In this document: positions 7,839-16,547 of the stretch, piece after piece | Position numbering within the stretch: the stretch's first letter is position 1 | How the letters are laid out: each line of letters starts with the position of its first letter | NCBI GenBank assembly: GCA_030827135.1 | Contig: JAURFE010000002.1 | Location: 124,001 to 188,000 of the forward strand | Length of the DNA stretch: 64,000 bases | Origin: Vicinamibacterales bacterium | GTDB lineage: Bacteria; Acidobacteriota; Vicinamibacteria; Vicinamibacterales; SCN-69-37 | Direction: 5' to 3' | Notes under the pieces: model-generated | The model's input: the letters and a program-made list of their open reading frames with translations, nothing else | Databases searched by the model: none | Told to the model about the DNA's origin: nothing | Position numbers and translations under genes: made by a program

Positions 7839-8732
7839 ATGGCGTGGTTCAAGAAAACCCGCAAGCCCATCGAGCCGCAGACCGACAAGTCCAGTCGCGT
7901 CCCGGAGGGCCTGTGGGTCAAGTGTCCGTCGTGCGGACAGGTCATCTACAACAAGGAACTGACGATCAACCTGCAGGTGTGCCCGAAGTGCGCCCACCAC
8001 TTCCGCATGAACGCCGCCGACCGGCTCGCGATGCTCTTCGACAACGGGCAGTGGACGGAACACGACGCAGATCTGCGGTCAACCGACCCGTTGTCCTTCA
8101 CCGACACCAAGCCCTATCGCGACCGCCTGCGCGCGAGTATCGCGGCGACCGGACGCAACGACGCCGTCGTGTCGGCCACGGGGCTCATTGACGGCCTGCC
8201 GGCCGTGGTGGCCGCCATGGAATACGGCTTCATCGGCGGCAGCATGGGGGTGGTCGTCGGCGAAAAAATCACGCGCGCCATCGAAACGGGGATAACGCAG
8301 CGTGCCCCGGTCATCGTGGTCTGCTGTTCCGGCGGCGCCCGCATGATGGAAGGAACGCTGTCGTTGATGCAGATGGCCAAGGTCAGCGCCGCGCTCGGCC
8401 GGTTGGACCGTGCCGGCCTGCCGTATCTGTCCATCATGACGGACCCGACCACCGGCGGCGTGACCGCCAGCTTCGCCATGCTCGGCGACCTGCACATTGC
8501 CGAGCCGAAAGCCCTGATTGGCTTCGCCGGTCCGCGCGTCATCGAGCAGACCATTCGCCAGAAACTGCCTGACGGCTTCCAGCGCGCGGAGTTCCTCCTC
8601 GAAAAAGGCATGATCGACTTCATCGTCGATCGCCGGGAGATGAAGGCGGCGGTCGCCCGAAGCCTTCGGATCATGATGGGACTGCCGCCCTCCGCGCCTC
8701 CCGTCCCGTCGACGCACGCCACGGACGCGTAG
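7839..8732 (+). CDS. accD: Acetyl-CoA carboxylase carboxyltransferase subunit beta
   Basis: AccD and AccA transfer carboxyl from carboxybiotin to acetyl-CoA, giving malonyl-CoA for fatty-acid synthesis. The 297-residue protein has the N-terminal zinc ribbon CPSCG...CPKCA (Cys 29, 32, 48, 51). The crotonase-like carboxyltransferase core includes VVCCSGGARMMEG and SIMTDPTTGGVTASFA, and IGFAGPRVIEQTI near the C-terminus. No Shine-Dalgarno precedes the ATG. A TGATAC string that uses the stop codon of the kinase gene lies 9 bases upstream and could act as a -10 box. Confidence 0.97.
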   Translation: MAWFKKTRKPIEPQTDKSSRVPEGLWVKCPSCGQVIYNKELTINLQVCPKCAHHFRMNAADRLAMLFDNGQWTEHDADLRSTDPLSFTDTKPYRDRLRASIAATGRNDAVVSATGLIDGLPAVVAAMEYGFIGGSMGVVVGEKITRAIETGITQRAPVIVVCCSGGARMMEGTLSLMQMAKVSAALGRLDRAGLPYLSIMTDPTTGGVTASFAMLGDLHIAEPKALIGFAGPRVIEQTIRQKLPDGFQRAEFLLEKGMIDFIVDRREMKAAVARSLRIMMGLPPSAPPVPSTHATDA

Positions 8733-8745
8733 AGGCCACCGGACC

Positions 8746-10002
8746 GTGCACGTCCGAGAATGGCTGTTCTCGCTCGAAGTGATCGGCATCAAGCTGGGGC
8801 TGTCCCAGATCCGGCGGTTGCTGGACGCGCTGGGCCATCCGGAACGGGCCTTTCCCTCGATCACCATCGCCGGGACCAACGGCAAAGGCTCTGTGACGGC
8901 CATGGTCGAACGTGGCCTGCGGGCCTCCGGCCGTCGAACGGGTCGGTACACCTCGCCGCACCTGACCCACATCGAAGAACGAATTGCCATCGACGGACAG
9001 GCGATCGCGCCGGACGTGTTTGACCGCCTGGCCGCCGAGGTGCAGGCGGCCGCGGACACGCTCGACGCGCCCCCGAGTTTCTTCGAGGCGACAACCGCGC
9101 TGGCGCTGCTCGCGTTTCGCGACGCGGGAGTGGACATTGCCGTCCTGGAGGTCGGACTCGGCGGTCGTCTCGACGCCACCAACGCCGTGGACGCGTCGCT
9201 CGTGGCCATCACCGCGATCGCGCTCGACCATCAGGAGTATCTGGGACACACCCTGACCGCCATTGCCGGGGAAAAGGCGGGAATCATCAAACCCGGGGCC
9301 ACCGTCGTGGTGGCGCCGAATCCGCCGGAGGTGGAGGCGGTCATCCACGCACAGGCCCGCGCGAACGCCGCGACAGTGGTGGCGGCGCTCGATGGCGTGT
9401 CGTGCGGCGCCACGGTCGCCGCGCGCGGATCGCTGATCAGGCTGACGACGCCAACGCGCGACTACGGCGAGTGCCGCCTCCGGTTGTCCGGCCGGCATCA
9501 GATCCCCAACGCCATCGTGGCGGTTCGCACGCTTGAAGCCGTGCCGGATGTGCAGGCCCCGGCGATCACGACAGCGCTCGCCGACGTCGATTGGCCGTCC
9601 CGGCTCGAGTGGCTGCGGGTCGGATCATCCGAGGTGTTGCTGGACGGGGCGCACAACCCGGCGGGGGCCGCGGCCCTGTCGGCCTTTGTGGCGGAGATGA
9701 TCGGTCACCCCGTGCCGGTGGTGATCGGGGTGATGCACGACAAAGCCGTCGCGGAGATCGTCTCGGCGCTTGCGCCGGTGGCATCCCACATCGTCGCCAC
9801 TGCGGCGCCGTCACCGCGCGCGCTGGCCCCAGACGCGCTGGCCGCGATCTGCCGGCGGCTCGCGCCGCGTGTGCCGGTCGACGCGGAACCGGACGTCGAG
9901 CGCGCGCTCGCGGCGGCCGCCGCCCGCGGCACGCCGGTCGTGGTCGCCGGGTCGCTGTATCTCGCGGGCCATGTGCGACACGCAGTGATGCGACGAGCGT
10001 GA
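8746..10002 (+). CDS. folC: Bifunctional dihydrofolate synthase / folylpolyglutamate synthase
   Basis: FolC adds glutamate to dihydropteroate and then builds the polyglutamate tail of folates. The 418-residue Mur-ligase-like protein has the ATP loop IAGTNGKGSV (about residues 41-50), then GRYTSPHLTHIEERI, VLEVGLGGRLDATNAV and the LDHQEYLGHT block. The C-terminal domain starts near LLDGAHNPAGA (about 302-312). The start is GTG at 8746, 13 bases after accD. The accD-folC pairing is common in bacteria. Confidence 0.96.
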   Translation: MHVREWLFSLEVIGIKLGLSQIRRLLDALGHPERAFPSITIAGTNGKGSVTAMVERGLRASGRRTGRYTSPHLTHIEERIAIDGQAIAPDVFDRLAAEVQAAADTLDAPPSFFEATTALALLAFRDAGVDIAVLEVGLGGRLDATNAVDASLVAITAIALDHQEYLGHTLTAIAGEKAGIIKPGATVVVAPNPPEVEAVIHAQARANAATVVAALDGVSCGATVAARGSLIRLTTPTRDYGECRLRLSGRHQIPNAIVAVRTLEAVPDVQAPAITTALADVDWPSRLEWLRVGSSEVLLDGAHNPAGAAALSAFVAEMIGHPVPVVIGVMHDKAVAEIVSALAPVASHIVATAAPSPRALAPDALAAICRRLAPRVPVDAEPDVERALAAAAARGTPVVVAGSLYLAGHVRHAVMRRA

Positions 10003-10016
10003 TACGTTTTGAGACC

Positions 10017-12326
10017 ATGCGTCTGCTGTTTCTTCTGGTCGTGGCCCTCGGATGGTCAGCGACGGCGTCGGCCCAGCAGATCACGGTCGGCGGGTGCACG
10101 TTTGTCTTCGACAGCATCGCCTCCGTGCCTGATCCGAAGGACGAGAAGAAGGTACTCCGCGTGGAATACCGGGGCTTTGACGGGCAACCCGTCGAGGCAA
10201 AATGCCAGGATGCGCAGGTCTTCGCGCAGGAGATGGACTACTCGGAAGCCGAGAACCGGCTCGATCTGCGCGGCCAGGTTGTCTTTCAGCAGGCGGGTGC
10301 CCGCATTACCGCGGCGACAGGCAGCTTCGATCTCAAGACGCGCAATGCGGTATTCGTGCAGGCCTCGGGGACGCTGCTGCTCACCGATCGGCAGCTGGAC
10401 CGGACGCTGTTCGGCTCCATGGAGCCCGAGGCGTTTTTTACGGCGGACCGGATTGAAAAAACCGGACCGCGGACCTACAAGCTCGTCAAACCCACATTCA
10501 CGACCTGCGTGCAGCCGAGCCGGCGCTGGCAGATCAAGGCCGGCAGCATGACGCTGACCCTCGACCGCTACGCCGTCATGCGCAATGCGGTGCTGCAGGT
10601 CAAGGACGTCTCGGTGGCGTATCTGCCGCTGTTTTATTACCCGATTCAGGAAGACGACCGTGCCACGGGCTTCCTCATGCCCGGGTACGGCGCATCGACC
10701 TATCGCGGCTTCACGCTCAGTAACGCGTTCTTCTGGGCGATCAACCGTAGCGCCGACCTCACCGTCTATCACGATTGGTTCACGAAGAGCGGGCATGGCG
10801 TCGGCGCCGACTTTCGGTACGTCGGGTCGGATGGGTCCGCCGGCACGGCGCGCGCCTACGTCATCGACGAACAGCAACTCCTGAGCGACGATGGCAGCCG
10901 GGTGATTTCGCCGGGCAAGCGGTCGTACGAGTTCCGTGGCAACCTGAACCAGGCTCTGCCCGCAGGCATCCGGCTGCAGGGACGCGCGAACTTCTTCACC
11001 GACGTGACGACCCAGCAGTTCTACCAGACGGACCCGTCGGCCTTTACGCAGCGGTCGCGATCGTTTGGCCTGGACGCGACCGGCACGTGGGGCCGTCTGC
11101 GCGCCTCCGCGCAGGCCGAACGTAACGACGTGTTTTACGGTGCCGTCGCCGCAAGCACGCGAACCCAGCCGCGGCTCAACCTGAGCATCACGGACGCGCC
11201 GATCGGCCGCACCAAGATCTACGTCGGCGGCAGCTTCGACACGCTGAGCGTCGTCCGGTTCACCGATGTGGCGAAGCCCAACACGCGTGACAGCATCCTG
11301 CGCACCGACGGTCAGATCACGGCGCGGGCTCCGTTTGCCCTGGGCACCGCGTTCACGGTGACGGGATCGTTGACGGCGCGTCGCACCGACTGGAACGCGC
11401 GTCAGGACCCCGTGACCCGGGTGCGAATCGACACACCCATTTCCAGACATCTGCTGGAAGTCCAGGTCCGCGCGGTGGGACCTGTGTTCGGCCGCATCTA
11501 CAACACCGAAGGTAATGCGTGGGTCGAACGCGTCAAACATGTCATCGAACCGTCGGTCACGGTCCTGCGGCGGTCCGCCTTCACGGCGTTTGACGAAGTC
11601 GTGCCGTTTGATCCCGCCGTGGACCTGATTGTCGGCGGCGTTACCCAGTTCACGTACGGCGTGACTAATCGGGTGCTCGCCCGCGTGAGGCAAACCGACG
11701 GCGCACCGGCCATCGTGCGCGATATGTTGAGCCTCGACATTCAGCAGTCGTACTACACCGACCAGCGCGCGGCCTCGTACGATCAGCAGCACCTGGGCGG
11801 CCTGGGAGACCAGTCCTCACAGGTGCCCCCGCCCTCCAATTTCACGCCGGTCCGGCTGTCGCTCAACGTGACGCCGTCTCCCACCATCAGCGGTCAGTTC
11901 GGCCTGGAGTACGACACCCGATTCAGGGCGGTTCGCAGCTACCGCGCGTCCGCCAACGTTACGCAACCGCGCGTGGACTTCTCGGGATCGTGGACCAAAC
12001 AACAGGTCATCCCGGGGCTCGCGGGATATTCGGCGGCCTACGCCCCCCATTCGATTTCGTTCTCAAGCCGCGTGCGCCCGGACGGCGGCCGGTCCTCCAT
12101 CTCGTACGCGACGATTCTGGATATCTTCAACGAGCGCATGCTGCAACATCACTTCGGGGCCGTCTACAACGCCCAGTGCTGCGGCATCAGTCTGGACTAC
12201 CTCTGGCGGAATCTCAGCCACTATGGCCTCCGCAACGACAAACGGTTTAGCGTGTCGATCAGTCTCGCGGGGATTGGGTCTTTCGTGAATCCCCTTGGGG
12301 TCTTCGGCAATAATGGTCGCCAATGA
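10017..12326 (+). CDS. lptD: LPS-assembly protein LptD
   Basis: LptD forms the outer-membrane beta-barrel that, plugged by LptE, inserts lipopolysaccharide into the outer leaflet. The ATG at 10017 is chosen because it opens a clean signal peptide (MRLLFLLVVALGWSATASA, then QQ). The longer upstream frame is antisense-like filler overlapping folC. The mature 750 residues hold an OstA-like domain (DYSEAENRLDLRGQVVFQQ) and then a long barrel. A cysteine pair near CVQPSRRW and CCGISLDYLW at the C-terminus fits the disulfide-bonded LptD family. The stop overlaps rfbB by 4 bases (ATGA). Confidence 0.92.
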   Translation: MRLLFLLVVALGWSATASAQQITVGGCTFVFDSIASVPDPKDEKKVLRVEYRGFDGQPVEAKCQDAQVFAQEMDYSEAENRLDLRGQVVFQQAGARITAATGSFDLKTRNAVFVQASGTLLLTDRQLDRTLFGSMEPEAFFTADRIEKTGPRTYKLVKPTFTTCVQPSRRWQIKAGSMTLTLDRYAVMRNAVLQVKDVSVAYLPLFYYPIQEDDRATGFLMPGYGASTYRGFTLSNAFFWAINRSADLTVYHDWFTKSGHGVGADFRYVGSDGSAGTARAYVIDEQQLLSDDGSRVISPGKRSYEFRGNLNQALPAGIRLQGRANFFTDVTTQQFYQTDPSAFTQRSRSFGLDATGTWGRLRASAQAERNDVFYGAVAASTRTQPRLNLSITDAPIGRTKIYVGGSFDTLSVVRFTDVAKPNTRDSILRTDGQITARAPFALGTAFTVTGSLTARRTDWNARQDPVTRVRIDTPISRHLLEVQVRAVGPVFGRIYNTEGNAWVERVKHVIEPSVTVLRRSAFTAFDEVVPFDPAVDLIVGGVTQFTYGVTNRVLARVRQTDGAPAIVRDMLSLDIQQSYYTDQRAASYDQQHLGGLGDQSSQVPPPSNFTPVRLSLNVTPSPTISGQFGLEYDTRFRAVRSYRASANVTQPRVDFSGSWTKQQVIPGLAGYSAAYAPHSISFSSRVRPDGGRSSISYATILDIFNERMLQHHFGAVYNAQCCGISLDYLWRNLSHYGLRNDKRFSVSISLAGIGSFVNPLGVFGNNGRQ

Positions 12327-13342
12327 TTAACGTTCTGGTCACTGGCGGTGCCGGGTTCATTGGATCCAACTTCGTGCGCTGGGCGCACGAGGCGCATCAG
12401 GACTGGCACATCACGACGCTCGACAAACTGACGTACGCGGGGCGGCTCGAGAACCTGGCGTCGGTGAAGCACAGCCCGCGCCATACCTTCGTCAAGGGCG
12501 ACATCGCCGACGCGGCCGTCGCCGCGCCGCTCGTGCGCGACGCCGAGGTCGTGGTGCACTTTGCCGCCGAAACCCACGTCGATCGATCGATACAGTCCGC
12601 CGCCGATTTCCTGACGACCGACGTCATCGGAACCTTTGTGCTGCTTGAAGCGGCGCGGCAGGCGCCACGCCTCCGCCGGTTCGTGCAGATTTCCACCGAC
12701 GAGGTGTACGGCAGCGTGCCCACCGGGCACAGTGTCGAAACCGACGAACTGCGCCCCCGCAACCCGTACTCGGCGAGCAAAGCCGGCGCGGATCGGTTGG
12801 CATACAGCTATTGGGCGACCTACAACGTCCCGGTCGTCATCACGCGGGCGTCGAACAACTACGGCCCGAATCAGTTTCCTGAAAAAGTCATCCCGCTCTT
12901 CATCACCAACGCCATCGACGGCATCCCCCTGCCGCTGTATGGCGACGGACTCAACGTCCGCGACTGGCTGCATGTGGATGACCACTGCCGCGGGATTGAC
13001 GTGGTCATCGACCACGGCATCAACGGTGAGGTCTACAACATCGGGGGCGGCAACGAGGTCAGAAATGTGGACCTCACACACCGGATTCTCGAGTTGATGG
13101 GCCGTCCGCACACCCTCATCCGGCCCGTCGCGGATCGCCCGGGACACGACCGGCGGTATGCGCTTGATACACGAAAGCTGCAGGGGCTTGGCTGGACGCC
13201 GACCGTGCCGTTTGATGCCGGGCTCGCCGCAACGGTGCGGTGGTACGTGGACAACGAATCGTGGTGGCGCCCCATCAAGGATCAGGACGCCGCCTTCAAG
13301 GCGTATTACGCTGCGCAGTACGGCGACCGCGCCAAGGCGTGA
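12323..13342 (+). CDS. rfbB: dTDP-glucose 4,6-dehydratase
   Basis: The enzyme converts dTDP-glucose to dTDP-4-keto-6-deoxyglucose. The 339-residue extended SDR has the NAD site GGAGFIGSNFV (residues 8-18) and AETHVDRSI. It has the RfbB-specific STDEVYG (124-130) and the catalytic Y149-x3-K153. RASNNYGPNQFPEKVIPLFI and LHVDDHCRGID match the family closely. It overlaps lptD by 4 bases. RfbA, RfbC and RfbD are not adjacent, so the product is probably passed to the reductase encoded just downstream. Confidence 0.9.
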   Translation: MINVLVTGGAGFIGSNFVRWAHEAHQDWHITTLDKLTYAGRLENLASVKHSPRHTFVKGDIADAAVAAPLVRDAEVVVHFAAETHVDRSIQSAADFLTTDVIGTFVLLEAARQAPRLRRFVQISTDEVYGSVPTGHSVETDELRPRNPYSASKAGADRLAYSYWATYNVPVVITRASNNYGPNQFPEKVIPLFITNAIDGIPLPLYGDGLNVRDWLHVDDHCRGIDVVIDHGINGEVYNIGGGNEVRNVDLTHRILELMGRPHTLIRPVADRPGHDRRYALDTRKLQGLGWTPTVPFDAGLAATVRWYVDNESWWRPIKDQDAAFKAYYAAQYGDRAKA

Positions 13343-13344
13343 CC

Positions 13345-14301
13345 GTGAGCGCGACGGGCCCGACGGTCGTCACCGGGGCGAACGGCTTCGTCGGACGCCA
13401 TCTCCTTGCAGCGTTGCACGCGCACGGTGCAGCCCCGCTCGTTGGCTGGCATCGTCGGCCGCCGGCACCGGACAGCCTTTCCACTGCCGCCGTTCGCCAC
13501 GTCGACATCCTTGATCGTGAAGCCGTCCGACGGGCGATCGGCGAGGACCACCCCGCACGCGTTGTCCATCTGGCGGGTGCCCCGCACGTCGGGGATGCGT
13601 GGCGCAATGCGCTGCCGACCCTCCAGGTGAACGTCCTGGGCACCCATCACCTGCTCGAGGCGGTTCGCCTCGAACATCCGGCGTGCCGTGTGCTGGTGGT
13701 GACCTCCGGAATGATCTACCGCGCCGGCGACGCGGCTCTGACCGAAGACGCGCCACTGGTCCCCTCCAGTCCGTACGGACTGTCGAAGCTGGCCCAGGAC
13801 CAACTGGCACGACTGGCGGCCGAACAGGACGGACTCGAGGTGGTGGTGGCGCGCCCGTTTAATCACATCGGTCCAGGCCAGGACCCCAGTTTCGCGGTGT
13901 CGAGTTTTGCCCGACAGATCGCGCTGATTGAAGCCGGCCTCGCGCCACCGCAGATCCAGGTCGGCAATCTCGACGCCCGGCGTGACCTGACGGACGTGCG
14001 CGATGTGGTGGCGGCCTACATCCGGATCCTCGACGCGGCCCCGCGGGGCTCGGCGTTCAACGTGTGCTCCGGACGCGCCCATCGCATCGGGGACCTGCTC
14101 GACGGGTTGCTCCGCCTCTCGCGCGTTGCGATCTCGACGACTCCGGATCCGGAGCGGATGCGCCCGGGTGATATCCCGCTCCTCCTGGGGAGTCACGACC
14201 TGCTGACACGCGCGCTCGGGTGGGCACCGGCGACGCCACTCACGGTCACCCTGGCCGATACGCTGGCCTGGTGGAGGTCACACGTTGGCGCGACGGTCTG
14301 A
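13345..14301 (+). CDS. NAD-dependent epimerase/dehydratase, GDP-4-keto-6-deoxymannose reductase (RMD)-like
   Basis: This is an extended SDR of about 318 residues. The GTG at 13345 is preferred over the overlapping GTG at 13339 because an AAGG lies at a better distance. It has VTGANGFVGRH, VVHLAGAPHVG and Y-x3-K in SPYGLSKLAQD. The hallmark blocks of RMD-type 4-keto-6-deoxyhexose reductases are present: RPFNHIGPGQDPSFAVSSFA, IQVGNLDARRDLTDVRDVV and FNVCSGRAH. The canonical substrate of RMD is GDP-linked. Here the partner is a dTDP-glucose dehydratase, so a dTDP-6-deoxyhexose (for example dTDP-fucose or 6-deoxytalose) is possible; that is inference. Confidence 0.75.
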   Translation: MSATGPTVVTGANGFVGRHLLAALHAHGAAPLVGWHRRPPAPDSLSTAAVRHVDILDREAVRRAIGEDHPARVVHLAGAPHVGDAWRNALPTLQVNVLGTHHLLEAVRLEHPACRVLVVTSGMIYRAGDAALTEDAPLVPSSPYGLSKLAQDQLARLAAEQDGLEVVVARPFNHIGPGQDPSFAVSSFARQIALIEAGLAPPQIQVGNLDARRDLTDVRDVVAAYIRILDAAPRGSAFNVCSGRAHRIGDLLDGLLRLSRVAISTTPDPERMRPGDIPLLLGSHDLLTRALGWAPATPLTVTLADTLAWWRSHVGATV

Positions 14302-15613
14302 GATCCGTCGCCAGACGCTCCACGTCGCGGTCGGCGCGATCGCGCTGTCGCTGGCCTGGCTCACCTGGTGGCAGGCCGCGCTGCTGGCGATCACCGCGGC
14401 CGGATTCAATCGGATCGTCCTGCCGCACATCAGCCCCGGCGTCTTTCGGGACGGGGACCTCGACCGGCCCTGGACATCGGGGATTGTGGTGTACCCGCTC
14501 GCGGTGCTCGGACTCATTCTGGTGTTCCGTCATCGCCTTGAGTTCGCCGCTGCCGCGTGGGGCGTGCTCGCCGCGGGGGACGGCATGGCGACGCTCGTCG
14601 GCACGACGGTCAGGTCCGCGCGGCTGCCGTGGAATCGCGACAAGTCGGCTGCCGGCCTTGTGGCCTTCATCGTCGCGGCGTCGGGAGCCGCGATCGGCCT
14701 GCTTGCGTGGACATCGGACGCGCCCGTGTCGGACGGGATGATCCTGGCGGGCGTCCTCGCAGCGCTGGTGGCGGGATTTGTCGAGACCATCCCGATACGC
14801 CTGGACGACAACATCTCCGTACCCGTGGCGGCGGCCCTTGTGCTCTGGTCGACCACGCTGGTGGATCCTGCGCTGATGGTCGAGCGCTGGCCTGACGTGC
14901 GGGAGATCGCCGCGTACGGTCTGGCGGTGAACGCCGCCGTGGCGCTGATCGGATGGCTTGCGCGGACGGTCACGATTCCCGGCGCGGTGACCGGCGCGTG
15001 TATCGGCACGGTGGTCGTGGCCGGCGCCGGGTGGGCAGGCTGGGCGTTGCTGATGCTGACGTTTGTCATCGCGTCGGCGTGCACGCGCATCGGCCACGCG
15101 CGAAAGGCCGCAGGAGGCATCGCGGAAGATCGCGGCGGGCGTCGCGGCCCTGGGAATGCCCTCGCCAACACAGGCATGGCCGCGTGGGCCTCGGCGATGG
15201 CGATTGGGCTGCCGGATCCCACGCCCGCGTGGCTGGTGGCGACCGCCGCGCTGGCCACGGCGGGCAGCGACACGGTCGCCAGCGAAATCGGCAAGGCGTA
15301 TGGCCGGACAACGTGGCTCGTGACGCGATTCGTGCGCGTACCGCCGGGCACCACCGGCGCGGTGTCTCTCGAAGGGACCGCCGCAGGTCTGCTCGCCGCG
15401 ACACTGCTGGCGGCGGCGGGTGCGGGGCTGGGGCTCGTGCCCGGCTGGACGATCGGCATCATCGCGGTCGCCGCAACCGTCGCCTCACTGGCCGAGGGAG
15501 TGCTTGGCGCCACACTCGAGGACCGGGGTATTCTCAACAACGACACGCTGAACTTCGTGAATGCGGCGATCGGCGCCGGGCTCACGGTCGGCCTCTGGCG
15601 GTGGTGGCCCTGA
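14285..15613 (+). CDS. Two-domain membrane protein: phytol/dolichol-kinase-like N-half fused to a DUF92 (VTE6-like) C-half
   Basis: The 442-residue polytopic protein starts at TTG 14285 with a GGAGG ribosome-binding site 7 bases upstream, overlapping the previous gene by 17 bases. The N-half (about 1-190) has LHVAVGAIA, AWGVLAAGDGMATLVG and PWNRDKSAAGL, resembling CTP-dependent polyprenol kinases (VTE5/SEC59). The C-half (about 200-442) has the DUF92/TMEM19 features ARTVTIPGAVTGACIGT, NTGMAAW, AGSDTVASEIGKAYG and GAVSLEGTAAGLLAA. In plants and cyanobacteria the VTE5 and VTE6 homologues act in series to turn phytol into phytyl diphosphate. A UbiA gene follows 1 base later. Substrate is unproven. 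Confidence 0.75.
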   Translation: MARRSEIRRQTLHVAVGAIALSLAWLTWWQAALLAITAAGFNRIVLPHISPGVFRDGDLDRPWTSGIVVYPLAVLGLILVFRHRLEFAAAAWGVLAAGDGMATLVGTTVRSARLPWNRDKSAAGLVAFIVAASGAAIGLLAWTSDAPVSDGMILAGVLAALVAGFVETIPIRLDDNISVPVAAALVLWSTTLVDPALMVERWPDVREIAAYGLAVNAAVALIGWLARTVTIPGAVTGACIGTVVVAGAGWAGWALLMLTFVIASACTRIGHARKAAGGIAEDRGGRRGPGNALANTGMAAWASAMAIGLPDPTPAWLVATAALATAGSDTVASEIGKAYGRTTWLVTRFVRVPPGTTGAVSLEGTAAGLLAATLLAAAGAGLGLVPGWTIGIIAVAATVASLAEGVLGATLEDRGILNNDTLNFVNAAIGAGLTVGLWRWWP

Positions 15614-15614
15614 C

Positions 15615-16523
15615 ATGACTTCGCTCCGACTCTATGCAGAACTGGCGCGACCGTTCACGCTGCTCGCGCCGGCGCTCGGATTTTTCTCCGGCGCGGTCAC
15701 CGCCATCGGCGCGGACCCGGCGTCTCCCTGGTCGTGGTCCGTCGTCCTTCCAGGCCTGATTGGGGCGATCATGGCCGCCGTATTCAACGCGGGCAGCAAC
15801 GCGCTGAATCAGATCTACGACCTCGAGATCGACCGCATCAACAAACCGAAGCGGCCGCTCACGTCCGGGCGCATGACCATTCCGCAGGCCTGGGTCTTCA
15901 CCGCGGTCGCGTATGCGCTCACCCTTGTACTCGCCTGGTTCGTGGCGCCGGATGGCCGCCGCGAGTGTTTCTGGATTGTGGCCATCGCCGTGGTCGCGAC
16001 GATCATCTATTCGGTGCCACCCCTGCGCACCAAACAACACGGGATGTGGGCCAACATCACGATCGCGATTCCGCGCGGCGTGTTGCTCAAGGTTGCCGGC
16101 TGGTCCGCCGTGAAGACCGTGGTCGGCGTCGAGCCGTGGTTCATCGGGGGAATCTTTGGTCTGTTCCTGCTCGGCGCCTCAACGACCAAGGACTTCGCCG
16201 ACATGGAGGGTGATGCGAGGGGCGGATGCCGCACGCTCCCGATCATTCACGGTGTCCGCACAGCGGCGTGGATGATCTCGCCGTCGTTCATCCTGCCGTT
16301 CCTGCTCATCAACGTGGGTGTCTGGCTCGGCATCCTCACCGGACACACCCTGCTGCTTCACGCCCTGGGTCTGGGCATGACCGCGTACGGCGCGTACGTG
16401 TGTTACCTGATGTTGCGACGCCCGGAAGAGCTCGCCACCGACGAAAACCACGTCTCGTGGGCGCACATGTACCGGATGATGTTCGTCCTGCAGATTGGAT
16501 TCGCGCTGGCGTACGTCTTGTAG
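15615..16523 (+). CDS. UbiA family prenyltransferase
   Basis: UbiA enzymes transfer a prenyl chain from its diphosphate to an aromatic or other acceptor in the membrane. The 302-residue protein (start ATG 15615, one base after the previous stop) carries the first Asp motif NALNQIYDLEIDRINKPKRP (residues 62-81). The second acidic motif is DFADMEGDARGGCRT (about 195-209). Seven to nine hydrophobic segments are apparent. The sequence resembles the geranylgeranylglyceryl-phosphate/chlorophyll-synthase side of the family, but the acceptor cannot be assigned. Co-transcription with the kinase-like gene suggests a shared prenyl-diphosphate pool. Confidence 0.88.
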   Translation: MTSLRLYAELARPFTLLAPALGFFSGAVTAIGADPASPWSWSVVLPGLIGAIMAAVFNAGSNALNQIYDLEIDRINKPKRPLTSGRMTIPQAWVFTAVAYALTLVLAWFVAPDGRRECFWIVAIAVVATIIYSVPPLRTKQHGMWANITIAIPRGVLLKVAGWSAVKTVVGVEPWFIGGIFGLFLLGASTTKDFADMEGDARGGCRTLPIIHGVRTAAWMISPSFILPFLLINVGVWLGILTGHTLLLHALGLGMTAYGAYVCYLMLRRPEELATDENHVSWAHMYRMMFVLQIGFALAYVL

Positions 16524-16524
16524 G

Positions 16525-16546
16525 CTGCGAAATCCTCAATCCTCAA
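16525..16546. repeat. Short copy of the 7-base ATCCTCA/TGAGGAT array
   Basis: The 24-base gap between the convergent ubiA and htpX genes contains aatcctcaatcctcaatt, two and a half units of the same 7-base repeat found at 41 kb and 47-48 kb. It is the smallest copy in the window. Confidence 0.6.
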
Positions 16547-16547
16547 T

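Noticed and set aside
9591..10016. N-terminal extension of lptD into folC
   Set aside because: The upstream 142 codons are Arg/Gly-rich shadow sequence overlapping folC; the ATG at 10017 gives a clean signal peptide.
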